Positions 45,683 through 54,623 of a stretch of 64,000 nucleotides of DNA are shown piece by piece. The number at the start of each line of letters is the position of its first letter. Within the stretch, counting starts at the first letter, position 1. The stretch comes from Peribacillus muralis (lineage in GTDB: Bacteria > Bacillota > Bacilli > Bacillales > DSM-1321), in NCBI RefSeq assembly GCF_001645685.2, contig NZ_CP017080.1, positions 2,036,001-2,100,000 of the forward strand, written 5' to 3'. The notes under the pieces are model-generated. The model searched no databases and had not been told where the DNA came from. It saw only the letters and a list, made by a program, of their open reading frames with translations. The translations under genes were made by a program, and so were the position numbers.

Positions 45683-47083
45683 ATGAAGTTTAACAAGAAA
45701 AAAATCAACGTTGTAGACATTCAAACGGCAAAGAAAAGTGTGTTTGCTACAGGGATAGGAAATGCGATGGAGTGGTTTGATTTTGGTTTGTATTCCTATT
45801 TAGCCGTTATTATTAGCGAGAACTTTTTTAGTGCTGTCAAGAATGATGAGCTAAAGTTAGTGTTTACCTTTGCAACCTTTGCGATCGCCTTTTTAATGCG
45901 CCCGATAGGCGGTATTATATTTGGTAAAATTGGCGATAAATTAGGAAGGAAAGTCGTTTTGACGACCACGATCATTTTGATGGCTTTTTCAACTTTACTG
46001 ATTGGGCTATTACCTACATATGATCAAATTGGTATATGGGCACCTATCCTCTTGTTGATAGCGAGAATCATTCAAGGTTTTTCAACTGGCGGGGAATACG
46101 CTGGCGCAATGGTTTATATTGCAGAATCCTCACCAGACAATAAACGCATCATGCTTGGCAGTGGGTTGGAAATTGGTACGCTCACTGGTTATATTTTGGC
46201 TTCGCTGCTTGCAAGTGCACTCTTTATCGTTCTATCTGATCAACAGATGGCCTCCTGGGGATGGAGAATCCCGTTTCTGCTTGGCTTGCCCTTAGGGCTT
46301 GTTGGGTTGTATTTAAGAAAAAGTTTAGAAGAATCACCGATTTTTGAAAATGAACTTTCTGGTGATGAGGTCCAAGAGGAAGGATTCCTATCCATTCTGA
46401 AAAATCACAAAAAAGATATTTTTGTATGCTTTGTAGCAGTTGCCTTCTTTAATATTACAAGCTATATGCTCTTATCGTACATGCCTTCTTATTTAGATAC
46501 GATCATTGGATTGTCCAGTACTGTAGGAACCGTACTCATAACGATTATTATGGTGATCATGGTGCCGCTGACTTTAATGTTTGGAAAACTCAGTGACAAT
46601 ATAGGAAACAAGACGGTTTTATTGATTGGGTTAGGCGGCTTGACACTGTTATCTGCCCTTGCCTTTTATTTGATAAACTTGAATGCTTTAGTATTTATTT
46701 CTTTAGGTATCCTGATTCTTGGTGTACTCCTGTCAACCTATGAAGGCACGATACCTGGTTCGTTGCCAACCATGTTTTATACTGACATTCGTTATCGGAC
46801 ACTGTCAGTAACCTTCAATGTCTCGGTGTCAATATTTGGCGGAACCACCCCATTGCTTTGTACCTGGCTAGTACACCGAACTGGTAATAACTTGGCACCC
46901 GGATTTTATTTAACGGCCGTAAGCATTATCGGGTTTTTAGTGATTTTATTCTTGTTCAATAGTACTTCAGGAAAATCCCTAAAAGGTTCTTACCCAACGG
47001 TTGCATCTAAATCCGATTTTCAAGAAGCTGTTGAAAATCCGAAAGATTCACTATGGTGGCAAAACGAACAAAGAGACAAATAA
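45683..47083 (+). CDS. MFS transporter, MHS/ProP-like
   Basis: 466 aa with 12 helices. [19 protein letters not shown] and [20 protein letters not shown] are the metabolite:proton symporter (MHS) signatures shared with ProP. It would take up proline, glycine betaine or a related osmolyte or organic acid. It lacks the long C-terminal coiled coil of E. coli ProP. ATG 45683 has GGAGGTG 12 bases upstream. It stands alone. Confidence 0.88.
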   Translation: MKFNKKKINVVDIQTAKKSVFATGIGNAMEWFDFGLYSYLAVIISENFFSAVKNDELKLVFTFATFAIAFLMRPIGGIIFGKIGDKLGRKVVLTTTIILMAFSTLLIGLLPTYDQIGIWAPILLLIARIIQGFSTGGEYAGAMVYIAESSPDNKRIMLGSGLEIGTLTGYILASLLASALFIVLSDQQMASWGWRIPFLLGLPLGLVGLYLRKSLEESPIFENELSGDEVQEEGFLSILKNHKKDIFVCFVAVAFFNITSYMLLSYMPSYLDTIIGLSSTVGTVLITIIMVIMVPLTLMFGKLSDNIGNKTVLLIGLGGLTLLSALAFYLINLNALVFISLGILILGVLLSTYEGTIPGSLPTMFYTDIRYRTLSVTFNVSVSIFGGTTPLLCTWLVHRTGNNLAPGFYLTAVSIIGFLVILFLFNSTSGKSLKGSYPTVASKSDFQEAVENPKDSLWWQNEQRDK

Positions 47084-47111
47084 TTGTAGCATCCAAACAG
47101 TGGAATGCCTG

Positions 47112-47160
47112 CCCGAAATACAGACACTCAAACATGGGCGTCTGTATTTGGGTTTTTTGT
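47112..47160 (+). terminator. Terminator of the ProP-like gene
   Basis: CCCGAAATACAGAC pairs with GTCTGTATTTGGG and is followed by six T residues. Confidence 0.9.
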
Positions 47161-47390
47161 TTTATATTTGAGGAATTTGGAACCAGCATCCAGCTTGTAT
47201 TTGGCTCTTTTTCATAATTAAGTATTTTTTACATTAAATAAAATCCGCCCAAAATGATCCCTATCTAAGCGATGATATGCGGCGAGACTTGTATCCCAAG
47301 TATTGACGGAAGTAGTGAAAAAAGGTTTTTCCATATCAGTCTTGAATTAAATGAATAAGGAATGACAAATCATGATCAGAGGTGATATTT

Positions 47391-47852
47391 ATGAAAGTAC
47401 GCTTGAAATATGTTACGAGAGAAAATTGGGAAGAGGCCCTGGCACTGAAAGTGAAGGAACGGCAAAGTAACTTTGTACCGCCAGTAGCCGTATCACTTGC
47501 TAAAATTCATATAAAACCAGACGGGGATAATATCGTTTATTTGCCATTTGCCATCTATGACGAAGAGATGATGGTCGGGTTTATCATGCATGCATACGAT
47601 GAAAATACGGCGAATATGTATTGGATAAATGGATTCATGATTGATGAGAGTCATCAAGGTAGAGGATATGGCAGGGCGGCACTGTCTGAGATGGTTCATT
47701 GGATAACAAATAGGTTCACTGGCTGTAAAGAAATCCGTCTGACGGTATTCAAAGATAACGAAAAGGCCCAACAACTATATAAACGTTTTGGCTTCGTTCC
47801 TACAGGAGATGTATATGGAGAAGAAGATGTGTGGTTTTTTCCTATAAAATAA
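47391..47852 (+). CDS. GNAT acetyltransferase, BltD-like
   Basis: 153 aa from ATG 47391 (GAGGTG upstream). Features: MYWINGFMIDESHQGRGYGR (acetyl-CoA loop Q-x-x-G-x-G), LTVFKDNEKAQQLYKRFGF, the layout of B. subtilis BltD and other spermidine/spermine acetyltransferases. The substrate is likely a polyamine or similar amine (inference). Single gene. Confidence 0.82.
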   Translation: MKVRLKYVTRENWEEALALKVKERQSNFVPPVAVSLAKIHIKPDGDNIVYLPFAIYDEEMMVGFIMHAYDENTANMYWINGFMIDESHQGRGYGRAALSEMVHWITNRFTGCKEIRLTVFKDNEKAQQLYKRFGFVPTGDVYGEEDVWFFPIK

Positions 47853-48369
47853 CGAGTTTTCCATTTAACTGCAAGTCCCATTCTTAAAATTAGGAGAGCT
47901 GCTGTTAGTCACATCCTTTACATAACTTAGTAGGACAACATAGTTTGTGGGTATCACCGAAGTTGGCAAAACCATGACCCATTTAGCAGTAATTGAAAGT
48001 GAAAATGACTTGCCAACAGTTGAGGGGGGAGAATGCCACCAACCTGATAAGAGACGGGCAACTAATTCGTATCCATGGAATAGAAGGGGATAACTAAATA
48101 TCGAAATTGCTTAAATATTTAGGTTTTATTCAACAAATGGATGCTGTAGCTGAAGATTAGAGCTGTATCTAAAATAAACAGCTTTTTATTAGGCATTTAG
48201 AGAAGATGGTACCATAATAAAAAAAATTCGGTAAAAGGAGTTAAGGGTGAAAGGGGGAAGATGTATTGCGGGAAATTCTATTTAAATTCATGAGGAAGAA
48301 TTTGGAGGACGGAACTTATTGGTCAGATGGAGAATAATATTCAAAAGAGGGTAAAATCAGGAGGGGAAA
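47853..48369. other. Gene-free stretch
   Basis: No gene, RNA or terminator is supported. Frames are short and lack ribosome sites. Confidence 0.5.
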
Positions 48370-48657
48370 ATGGGGGTAAATGAACTTGAGAAACAACAGC
48401 TGAAGAAGCTTAGGACTTTTATTAATAATACACTAGCATTATTTTTTTTCATGGTATTTATTTTTGTTAGCATGTTAATTTTATACTTTCCGATGATAAA
48501 CATTCTAGATTTTTCATATTTTCCACCAAAGCTCGCAATTTTATCATTCTTGATTTCTCTTGTATTTTCTATTTTGGCGATAAAAAATCTCATTGGTAAA
48601 ATATTGTTAGCAGTAAACATAGTTCTTATGCTATTCATGATTATTTATGCATCCTGA
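48370..48657 (+). CDS. Small three-helix membrane protein, unknown
   Basis: 95 aa with a short charged N-terminus (KQQLKKLRTF) and three hydrophobic helices (about 22-42, 50-67, 70-93). AT-rich relative to neighbours. ATG 48370 follows AGGAGG. I do not recognise it. Confidence 0.6.
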   Translation: MGVNELEKQQLKKLRTFINNTLALFFFMVFIFVSMLILYFPMINILDFSYFPPKLAILSFLISLVFSILAIKNLIGKILLAVNIVLMLFMIIYAS

Positions 48658-48786
48658 ATAATACAAAAAAATGAACTTTAATGATCACAATGTAAGTTGG
48701 AAAAAACCTTTTTTCACCTCATTTTTTAACCAAAATTGTGTTAGTTCCATAGAGCCTGAGGAGAGACGGCAATAAGTAGCTTCATG

Positions 48787-48828
48787 CGGCAAGCGGGGGA
48801 AGTGTTAATACACTTGCCTTGCTTGCCG
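48787..48828. other. Two-tier hairpin of unknown role
   Basis: Outer arms CGGCAAGC and GCTTGCCG and inner arms AAGTGT and ACACTT pair around a TAAT loop with an unpaired bulge between tiers. No T tract follows, so it is not a usual terminator. Confidence 0.5.
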
Positions 48829-48891
48829 TTCAGTGATTGGTCCATCTAACTAGCGTTAAACGCTGCCCTCTTTTTTATAATATAGTTCAAT

Positions 48892-48945
48892 TACTGAAAT
48901 AATTATTTCAGTATTGTTGAAATGACAACAAAAACTACATATAAT
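48892..48945 (+). promoter_or_regulatory. Perfect 22-bp palindrome and promoter of marR
   Basis: 48892-48913 is a perfect palindrome with half-site TACTGAAATAA. Four bases later TTGAAA (48917-48922), 17 bases and TATAAT (48940-48945) form a near-consensus promoter for the MarR gene. Confidence 0.85.
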
Positions 48946-48979
48946 ATTGTTAATGCACTAACGGGCGGGAGGACAAGCC

Positions 48980-49450
48980 ATGACCAAAGAGGAACAGTTC
49001 TTGATGGGTTTCAGGAATTTATATAACAAGATGGTTCGTCTTAATAAGGATAAGATGGAAGATAGTCTTAAAGGCTATAAGGCTTCAGAGGTACATTGCA
49101 TAGAATACATTGAAAAGAATTTGGATTCCAACGTGACAATACTTGCGGAGTTTTTTTATATGACTCGCGGTGCCATAAGTAGATTAACTAAGAAGCTTAT
49201 AAAAAAAGGCCTTATTGAAAGCTACCAGAAGTGGGATAATAAGAAAGAAATCTATTTTAGGCTTACTGAGCAAGGGAAGGAAATTTATAAAATTCATGAG
49301 GACCTGCACAAGGAATTTCAAGAGCGGGACAAAGCCGTATTTGAACAGGTAACCGACGAACAATTTGACAGTATGCTTAGCTTTTTGGAAACGTATAACA
49401 GTCATTTGGATGCAGAAATGAAGAAACAGGAAATTGGTATTAAGTCTTGA
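48980..49450 (+). CDS. MarR-family regulator linked to an efflux pump
   Basis: 156 aa, winged helix with NVTILAEFFYMTRGAISRL as recognition region and a wing KWDNKKEIYFRLTEQ. ATG 48980 follows GGGAGG. It is followed by a terminator and then by a TetA-like MFS gene whose promoter carries two copies of a likely operator, so it is probably the repressor of that pump and perhaps of itself. Confidence 0.88.
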   Translation: MTKEEQFLMGFRNLYNKMVRLNKDKMEDSLKGYKASEVHCIEYIEKNLDSNVTILAEFFYMTRGAISRLTKKLIKKGLIESYQKWDNKKEIYFRLTEQGKEIYKIHEDLHKEFQERDKAVFEQVTDEQFDSMLSFLETYNSHLDAEMKKQEIGIKS

Positions 49451-49478
49451 TGATTTCGAATGATGACATGAAATCTAA

Positions 49479-49516
49479 GGCAGCCCCACTCTAATGAGAA
49501 CGGGCTGCCTTTTTTT
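49479..49516 (+). terminator. Terminator of marR
   Basis: GGCAGCCC (49479-49486) and GGGCTGCC (49502-49509), followed by seven T residues. Confidence 0.92.
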
Positions 49517-49523
49517 ACAATAT

Positions 49524-49578
49524 TTTTGTTGACAAGGAAACAAAATAACGATAATGTTTTGTTGACGAGGAAACAAAA
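49524..49578 (+). promoter_or_regulatory. MFS pump promoter with twin operators
   Basis: The 22-mer TTTTGTTGAC-(A/G)-AGGAAACAAAA occurs at 49524-49545 and 49557-49578. The copies are 33 bp (about three helical turns) apart and differ at one base. The first contains the -35 TTGACA (49529-49534), with TAATGT (49552-49557) 17 bp on; the second lies over the start region. Confidence 0.85.
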
Positions 49579-49603
49579 CAATATCGTTTGAGGAGAAAAT
49601 TCA

Positions 49604-50839
49604 ATGTCAAAATTTAGATCACACAATGAACAGAACACAAAACATTCCATAGATAAACATGCTTTAATATTCGGTCTTATCTCTGTGTTTCTTTGCGGAA
49701 TAGGCTTCAGTATCATAATGCCCGTCGTCCCATTTTTAGTGCAGCCTTATACAAGCAATCCGGGAGAACAGGCTATAGTCGTTACGCTGCTGACCTCTGT
49801 TTATGCAGTTTGCGTGTTTTTCGCGGCCCCGGTACTTGGAGCCTTAAGTGACAAATATGGTCGTCGTCCATTGCTATTGCTTTGCCTTTTGGGTTCTGCA
49901 ATCGGGTATATCGTTTTTGGCTTAGGTGGAGCTTTATGGGTACTATTTGCTGGGCGCATAATAGAAGGCATAACGGGCGGGAGCATAAGCACGATCTTCG
50001 CCTATTTTGCAGACATCATTCCTGCAGAACAGAGAACCAAATATTTTGGCTGGGTAAGTGCCGTTGTAGGTGTCGGCACTGTCATTGGTCCGACTCTAGG
50101 CGGATTGCTTGCCGAGTTCGGTAATTCTGTACCTCTGTATTTCGGTGCAGCAATAACATTATTGAATGTTGTTTATGGAACCCTATATATGCCTGAGAGC
50201 CTCGACAAAAATGATAGACTGAAAGAGATGACCTTTGTTAGACTGAATCCTTTTACACAGCTTGCAAACGTACTTTCCATGAAAAACTTGAAAAGGCTGC
50301 TTGTCTCAGCGTTCTTACTTTGGATACCCAACGGATCTTTACAGGCAGTTTTTTCACAATTTACAATGGATACCTTCAGCTGGAAGCCTGCACTAATCGG
50401 ACTAATGTTTTCGATCATGGGCTTCCAAGACATCATTTCACAAGGTTTCATCATGCCTAAGCTTTTAATGAAACTTAGTGATAAACAGATAGCGATACTT
50501 GGAATGGTTTCAGAGATTATAGGCTACAGTCTTATAGCACTATCTGCTTTGTTTTCATTTTATCCTCTTTTTATCGCGGGGATGTTTATATTTGGATTTG
50601 GGGATTCGATCTTTGGGCCTTCATTCAATGGGATGCTCTCCAAGTCTGTCGATTCTAGTGAACAAGGAAGGATCCAAGGAGGTAGCCAATCCATTCAGGC
50701 TTTAGCAAGAATGATTGGACCCCTCATTGGTGGGCAATTGTATGTAACAATTGGGCATGCAGCACCCGCTTTTATGGGAATGATCCTTATAACAGCGGCA
50801 ATCGTGGTTTTGCATAAGGGTTTCTATATTAGTGGGTAA
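49604..50839 (+). CDS. MFS drug efflux pump, TetA-like
   Basis: 411 aa, 12 helices. GALSDKYGRRPLLLLCLLGS is the DHA1 loop 2-3 motif, and FGWVSAVVGVGTVIGPTLGG is the antiporter motif C (export direction). It resembles TCR/Tet-type pumps that expel tetracycline or other drugs by proton antiport. The spectrum is not predictable. It is preceded by twin operators and a MarR regulator. Confidence 0.87.
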   Translation: MSKFRSHNEQNTKHSIDKHALIFGLISVFLCGIGFSIIMPVVPFLVQPYTSNPGEQAIVVTLLTSVYAVCVFFAAPVLGALSDKYGRRPLLLLCLLGSAIGYIVFGLGGALWVLFAGRIIEGITGGSISTIFAYFADIIPAEQRTKYFGWVSAVVGVGTVIGPTLGGLLAEFGNSVPLYFGAAITLLNVVYGTLYMPESLDKNDRLKEMTFVRLNPFTQLANVLSMKNLKRLLVSAFLLWIPNGSLQAVFSQFTMDTFSWKPALIGLMFSIMGFQDIISQGFIMPKLLMKLSDKQIAILGMVSEIIGYSLIALSALFSFYPLFIAGMFIFGFGDSIFGPSFNGMLSKSVDSSEQGRIQGGSQSIQALARMIGPLIGGQLYVTIGHAAPAFMGMILITAAIVVLHKGFYISG

Positions 50840-50887
50840 ATGCCTACTATCAACTATCAAAGTGTCTGAGCGAAATTGGGCAACCAA

Positions 50888-50927
50888 ATAAAGAGCAAGG
50901 AGATACATCTCCATGCTCTTATTATGT
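50888..50927 (+). terminator. Terminator of the MFS pump gene
   Basis: Arms around AAGAGCA-AGGAGA and TCTCCA-TGCTCTT pair with a small internal loop and are followed by a TATTAT tail. Confidence 0.65.
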
Positions 50928-51037
50928 AAATGAATTGATGAATACGGGTGATTTCATATTAGAGATATCTGTAATTTTAGAAGGGGCGTTAAAAGTCTCA
51001 ATGGATCTATCCTTCATTTTTAACTGATAAGTACAGC

Positions 51038-51244
51038 ATGAAATTTGATACCACAATCGGAGAAAAAGAAAATGTGATGAGCTTTGAAAAAAACAGAAGA
51101 TACATTAGAGGAATTAACAGGGCATGGCACTTAATTTCACTGCCATATCAAGATCAGGTCAGTACATATCGACCAATACAAAGATTAATGTACACTGGTG
51201 TCAAAAGAGGCTGGATAGATCTTGTTAAGGTAATCAATGAATAG
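51038..51244 (+). CDS. Hypothetical 55-68 aa ORF
   Basis: From ATG 51038 (68 aa) or the in-frame ATG 51077 (55 aa). Both have poor ribosome sites. The C-terminal part is basic and aromatic (RAWHLISLPYQ, GVKRGWIDL). No family is recognised. It may be a remnant of a larger gene. Confidence 0.3.
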   Translation: MKFDTTIGEKENVMSFEKNRRYIRGINRAWHLISLPYQDQVSTYRPIQRLMYTGVKRGWIDLVKVINE

Positions 51245-51361
51245 TGGCAAAATCTTATTGTTTTTGATAAAAATACAATCGTGAGAAACAATAACATTTT
51301 CTGGACTTTTTGAGAAGGATCATGCTAATGGCAAAGTAAAGTGAAAAAGAAGTTGAAAGGC

Positions 51362-51401
51362 AAAAAAAAAACAATTCACGCTTTAGTGTTGTGAATTGTT
51401 T
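51362..51401 (-). terminator. Terminator of the 33-aa peptide gene
   Basis: AAACAATTCAC (51369-51379) and GTGAATTGTTT (51391-51401) pair perfectly and are followed on the minus strand by T residues (ten including arm end). The gene's stop codon lies in the loop. Confidence 0.9.
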
Positions 51402-51484
51402 CTGACTGGTTCAGAAAGATCGAATGGTACAAATTCACCGAATTCTTCCATTTTGTAAACTAAGGAAAGTAAAAGATTTTTCAT
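51383..51484 (-). CDS. 33-aa peptide, unknown, probably expressed
   Basis: ATG 51484 has GGGAGG seven bases upstream. The peptide starts MKNLLLSLVYKMEEFGEF and continues to a polar C-terminus (33 aa in all). The first 11 residues are hydrophobic or basic, and there is no cysteine. It has its own promoter-like elements, a perfect cre site upstream and a strong terminator, so this is a complete small transcription unit of about 140 nt. I do not recognise the peptide. A signaling peptide, a membrane micro-protein or a dual-function small RNA are all possible. Confidence 0.65.
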   Translation of the reverse strand: MKNLLLSLVYKMEEFGEFVPFDLSEPVRNNSQH

Positions 51485-51514
51485 AATATCGCCTCCCGTA
51501 GATATGTTTCCTTT

Positions 51515-51563
51515 ATTATTAACTAATGGATCATTTTGAGCAACACCAATGAAAACGATAACA
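51515..51563 (-). promoter_or_regulatory. cre site and promoter of the 33-aa peptide gene
   Basis: On the minus strand TGTTATCGTTTTCA (51563-51550) fits the cre consensus TGWNANCGNTNWCA at every position. Downstream TTGCTC (51543-51538), 17 bases and AATAAT (51520-51515) form a plausible promoter. The cre lies just upstream of the -35, a position known for CcpA activation as well as repression. Confidence 0.7.
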
Positions 51564-51854
51564 ACCTTCATGAAACCGTACATCATTCCTAAATTACGCT
51601 ATTATACTTCATTATTCTTTCTCTTTCATAATGGATTGTTTGCACTTATCTGAAAATATATTTTAAGGTTCGATATCAATAAAATAGTGCAGGGAAGCTT
51701 AGCTGACCAAAAGAGTGCCGCCCATTACCTCGGAATACAAAAAAACGGTTTATTTTTACGAGTAAGACAACCACTTAAGACCACCCAATCCAGGGCTTAC
51801 AATCAGGTCGAATGCTTGAAAACTTCCTTTCTTCTCCGCACTACACTCCCATAG

Positions 51855-51908
51855 AAAAACACCCCAAAATCATATCGTAATCATACGATATGATTTTGGG
51901 GTGTTTTT
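51855..51908. terminator. 25-bp perfect hairpin terminator of the diguanylate cyclase
   Basis: Arms 51855-51879 and 51884-51908 pair perfectly around a four-base loop, with A5 and T6 tracts at the ends, so it works on either strand. Same size as the hairpin at 8113-8166 but a different sequence. Confidence 0.9.
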
Positions 51909-51919
51909 TCTTGTCTCAT

Positions 51920-53443
51920 TTAGATAGGTCTCTCCAGAATGGTGGGGGCACTTTCTTTATATACATGTACTTGGTTGCGACCAGCTCGTTTTGCAGAGTA
52001 TAAAGCTTCATCCGCTTTATGTAAAAGCTGATATAATGTTTCCCCTATCCCAATTATTGCCTCGGATACCCCGCAGCTTATTGTAACGGAAATGACTTCT
52101 GCAGCCGTACTTAAAGCCTGTGTCTCGATATACCTGCATAACTGATTTGCTAAGCTTTCAGCCTCGGATACCGTGCCCTTCAGTGCGAGGACAAACTCTT
52201 CACCGCCATAACGAGCAAATAGAGTACCTTCCTTCAGTTGCGTTTGACAAGCACGTACCACATGCTTTAGTAATTGATCGCCAATATGATGACCATAAGT
52301 ATCATTCACTCTTTTAAAATGGTCTATATCCATTAAAATGATCGTAAATGGCAGCGAACCCTCTTTTGCTAGAGGAAACTCTTTTTCGCATTTTTCAAAA
52401 AATGCTCGGCGATTATAAATTTGTGTGAGCTCATCATGATAAGCTAGATGCTCCAACTTCACCTGTAGTCTTTTTAGCTCCGTGATATCAGTGAAAATGA
52501 TCAACACACCTTTAATATTTGCATGATGCAATGAAGAAGCGCGAACTTGATAAATATGCTTTGAATGATCGATCGCTAATTCAATTTCACAAGTGGACTC
52601 ACTATTATCTAATTTTAAAGGAAAGGTATCTCCTGATGTAAGTATGAACCAAATCTTTTCAAAGTCCATGCCAAACAAGAGTTTATTCATTTTTGGAAAC
52701 ATGCTTTTACATGCTTGGTTAAACTCTATTAATCGATAAGATTCATCCAATACGATTACACCATCTTTGATACTATTGAAAATCGTATCTTTAGCGATGG
52801 GCATAAGAGTGAACATACGTGATGAGCTAATGGACCATAAATATAAAAGTGAAGAAAGCCATAAAACCATTGGCACTGGATCGAATCCTGGGGGAGTATA
52901 TCCAAGTAAGTATATAAAGGCTGTTAGCATAGGGAAAAATTGCCCGCAAATTAACGAGAATATTTGCAGTCGATAAATCTTGGCTGTCTCTTTCCAGTGA
53001 GAGAGTAATAGTAAAAAAGCTACAAACATGCAAGCAAATGTGAAAACACCATGGAACATATACCAAATGCCTATTTCTTGGTGAATATATGGAGCCCCTA
53101 AAGCAGGGTCAATTTCAAATACTCTGTAATGTAAATGATGTAAATCATTTGTAGCCACCATTAGTAAACTAATGGAAGGGATAGTGATAAGAAAAATACC
53201 TAATTTTCTTGTGATTTTCATTCCAAGATAATGCATGATAAACATTAAACCTAAAGGTGGAGAAAAGGGCATGCCAATATATTCAATGATTGTCCAAAAC
53301 TTAATTTGTTCAAGCGTTGTTGCCATTAAGCAAAAGGCAGAAGCGAAACAATAAATGGTAATGAAAGCAGAGTAAAGAACAAAAAAATTAGCAATATTGG
53401 TATAGTTATAGCGCTTGACAAAAACGTATAGGCATAAATACAA
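51920..53443 (-). CDS. Membrane diguanylate cyclase (7TM-PAS-GGDEF)
   Basis: With TTG 53443 as start (AGGAG eight bases upstream) the protein has 507 aa: seven hydrophobic helices (histidine-kinase N-terminal 7TM type, to about residue 210), a PAS domain (about 230-335), and a GGDEF domain (about 350-500) with DHFKRVNDTYGH and the active site RYGGEEF. It makes cyclic di-GMP. The inhibitory RxxD site five residues before RYGGEEF reads QLKE, so product inhibition is probably absent. An ATG at 53527 lies inside the IS element and would add 28 residues of IS sequence at the N-terminus. The gene is cut off from its native upstream region by the IS. Confidence 0.87.
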   Translation of the reverse strand: MYLCLYVFVKRYNYTNIANFFVLYSAFITIYCFASAFCLMATTLEQIKFWTIIEYIGMPFSPPLGLMFIMHYLGMKITRKLGIFLITIPSISLLMVATNDLHHLHYRVFEIDPALGAPYIHQEIGIWYMFHGVFTFACMFVAFLLLLSHWKETAKIYRLQIFSLICGQFFPMLTAFIYLLGYTPPGFDPVPMVLWLSSLLYLWSISSSRMFTLMPIAKDTIFNSIKDGVIVLDESYRLIEFNQACKSMFPKMNKLLFGMDFEKIWFILTSGDTFPLKLDNSESTCEIELAIDHSKHIYQVRASSLHHANIKGVLIIFTDITELKRLQVKLEHLAYHDELTQIYNRRAFFEKCEKEFPLAKEGSLPFTIILMDIDHFKRVNDTYGHHIGDQLLKHVVRACQTQLKEGTLFARYGGEEFVLALKGTVSEAESLANQLCRYIETQALSTAAEVISVTISCGVSEAIIGIGETLYQLLHKADEALYSAKRAGRNQVHVYKESAPTILERPI

Positions 53444-53465
53444 ATTAAGTACTCCTGAGGTACAG

Positions 53466-53494
53466 ATTACAGTTATAAAAGCATGGACTGTCAA
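53466..53494 (-). promoter_or_regulatory. Hybrid promoter: IS-end -35 with host -10
   Basis: On the minus strand TTGACA (53494-53489) is the outermost part of the IS end, and TGTAAT (53471-53466) lies in flanking host DNA exactly 17 bases on. The expected start is near 53459, just before the ribosome site of the cyclase TTG start. Confidence 0.7.
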
Positions 53495-53501
53495 CACTAA
53501 A

Positions 53502-54335
53502 CTAGACAACTTTTTTAAGGTGTTCAAGTTTGTAATTAATCGGACTTACATAACCAAGTGTCCCATGAATTCGTATATGATTAAACCAGTGGACATAGTC
53601 ATGTAATTCCCTTGTTAATTCTTCTAAGCTATCAAAATGTTGACCTTTCACAAACTCTGTTTTGATGATTTTGAACGTTGCTTCAGCTACTGCATTATCA
53701 TAGGGGCAGCCCTTCGTGCTTAAAGACCGCTGAATATGAAAAGTCTCTAATGCATCGTCAATCAGTTTATTCTTAAACTCATTTCCACGATCCGTATGGA
53801 ACAACTGTATTTTACGTAGGTCGACCTTGATGGAGGCAAATGCACGATAAACGAGGAAGGCATCTTTGTTTGGGCCTGTACTGAAGCCTACGATTTCTCG
53901 ATTAAAGAGATCGACAAATACACATACGTAATGCCATTGTTGATTGACTCTTACGTACGTCAAATCGCTTACAATCACCGTCATTTCTTCCTCCTGGTCA
54001 AACGCACGGTTTAGTTCATTTTTCTGTTTTGATTCATTACATGATTTCATATGTGGCTTAAATTGAGCTACGGTGTAAGTAGAGACAAGACCCTGCTCTT
54101 GCATAATACGTCCAATTCTTCGCCGCGAGGCGATGAGTCCGCGCTTTTTTAATTCTACTTTGATTTTACGTGTCCCATAATTTTGACGGCTTGCCAAAAA
54201 TATGTCGATCACATCGGATGTAATGTCATCCTCTTTTTCTCTTTCCTTCGCTTCATAATAATAGGTGCTTCTCGGTAGTTGAAGGACTTTGCACATTGCT
54301 GATATCGAGTATTTATGTTGATTATTCTGAATCAC
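53502..54335 (-). CDS. IS3-family transposase OrfB (DDE integrase core)
   Basis: 277 aa. It has an HTH_21-type N-terminus (SISAMCKVLQLPRSTYYY) and an rve integrase domain with the DDE triad in VIVSDLTYV, FHTDRGNEF and AVAEATFK. It is normally made as an OrfA-OrfB fusion by -1 frameshifting. The frame is intact, but orfA upstream is shifted. The stop lies within the left terminal repeat region. Confidence 0.9.
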   Translation of the reverse strand: MIQNNQHKYSISAMCKVLQLPRSTYYYEAKEREKEDDITSDVIDIFLASRQNYGTRKIKVELKKRGLIASRRRIGRIMQEQGLVSTYTVAQFKPHMKSCNESKQKNELNRAFDQEEEMTVIVSDLTYVRVNQQWHYVCVFVDLFNREIVGFSTGPNKDAFLVYRAFASIKVDLRKIQLFHTDRGNEFKNKLIDDALETFHIQRSLSTKGCPYDNAVAEATFKIIKTEFVKGQHFDSLEELTRELHDYVHWFNHIRIHGTLGYVSPINYKLEHLKKVV

Positions 54336-54337
54336 AT

Positions 54338-54623
54338 TTACTTTCGTCCTAGTATCAGCGCAGCTTGCTTTAAAATGTCATTTTCCATTTCAAGTTGTTT
54401 ATTTCGTTTTCGGAGTTCGATCAGTTCCTTTTGTTCATCTGTTAGATTCTCTTTTTCCTTAAAGGAACCAGAGTTCTGACTTTGACTCACCCACTTATCC
54501 AAAGACGAAGGCGTAAGGTCATACTCACGAATAATCTCTTTTCTTGGTTTCCCGTTTTGGTACAGCTGTACCATCTGTTGTTTGAAATCTTCCCGTAAAT
54601 GTTCTGCGTTCTCTTTTGGTCAT
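54338..54623 (-). pseudogene. IS3-family OrfA with a one-base insertion
   Basis: ATG 54623 with GAGGAG at the right distance begins MTKRERRTFT, the usual OrfA start. A run of three C (54592-54594, plus strand) appears to be one base too long: deleting one restores TEDFKQQMVQLY and joins it to the remaining 78-aa frame (leucine-rich C-terminus QLEMENDILKQAALIL). As it stands, OrfA from its own start stops early. Confidence 0.7.

Larger units (their letters stand above)
48658..48979. other. Intergenic stretch before marR
   Basis: 322 bp holding a compound hairpin (48787-48828), a 22-bp palindrome (48892-48913) and the marR promoter (48917-48945). No gene is seen. Confidence 0.6.
51245..51919. 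other. Stretch between the hypothetical ORF and the diguanylate cyclase
   Basis: It holds the 33-aa peptide gene with its promoter, cre site and terminator (51362-51563) and the cyclase terminator (51855-51908). Nothing is supported between 51600 and 51850. Confidence 0.6.
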
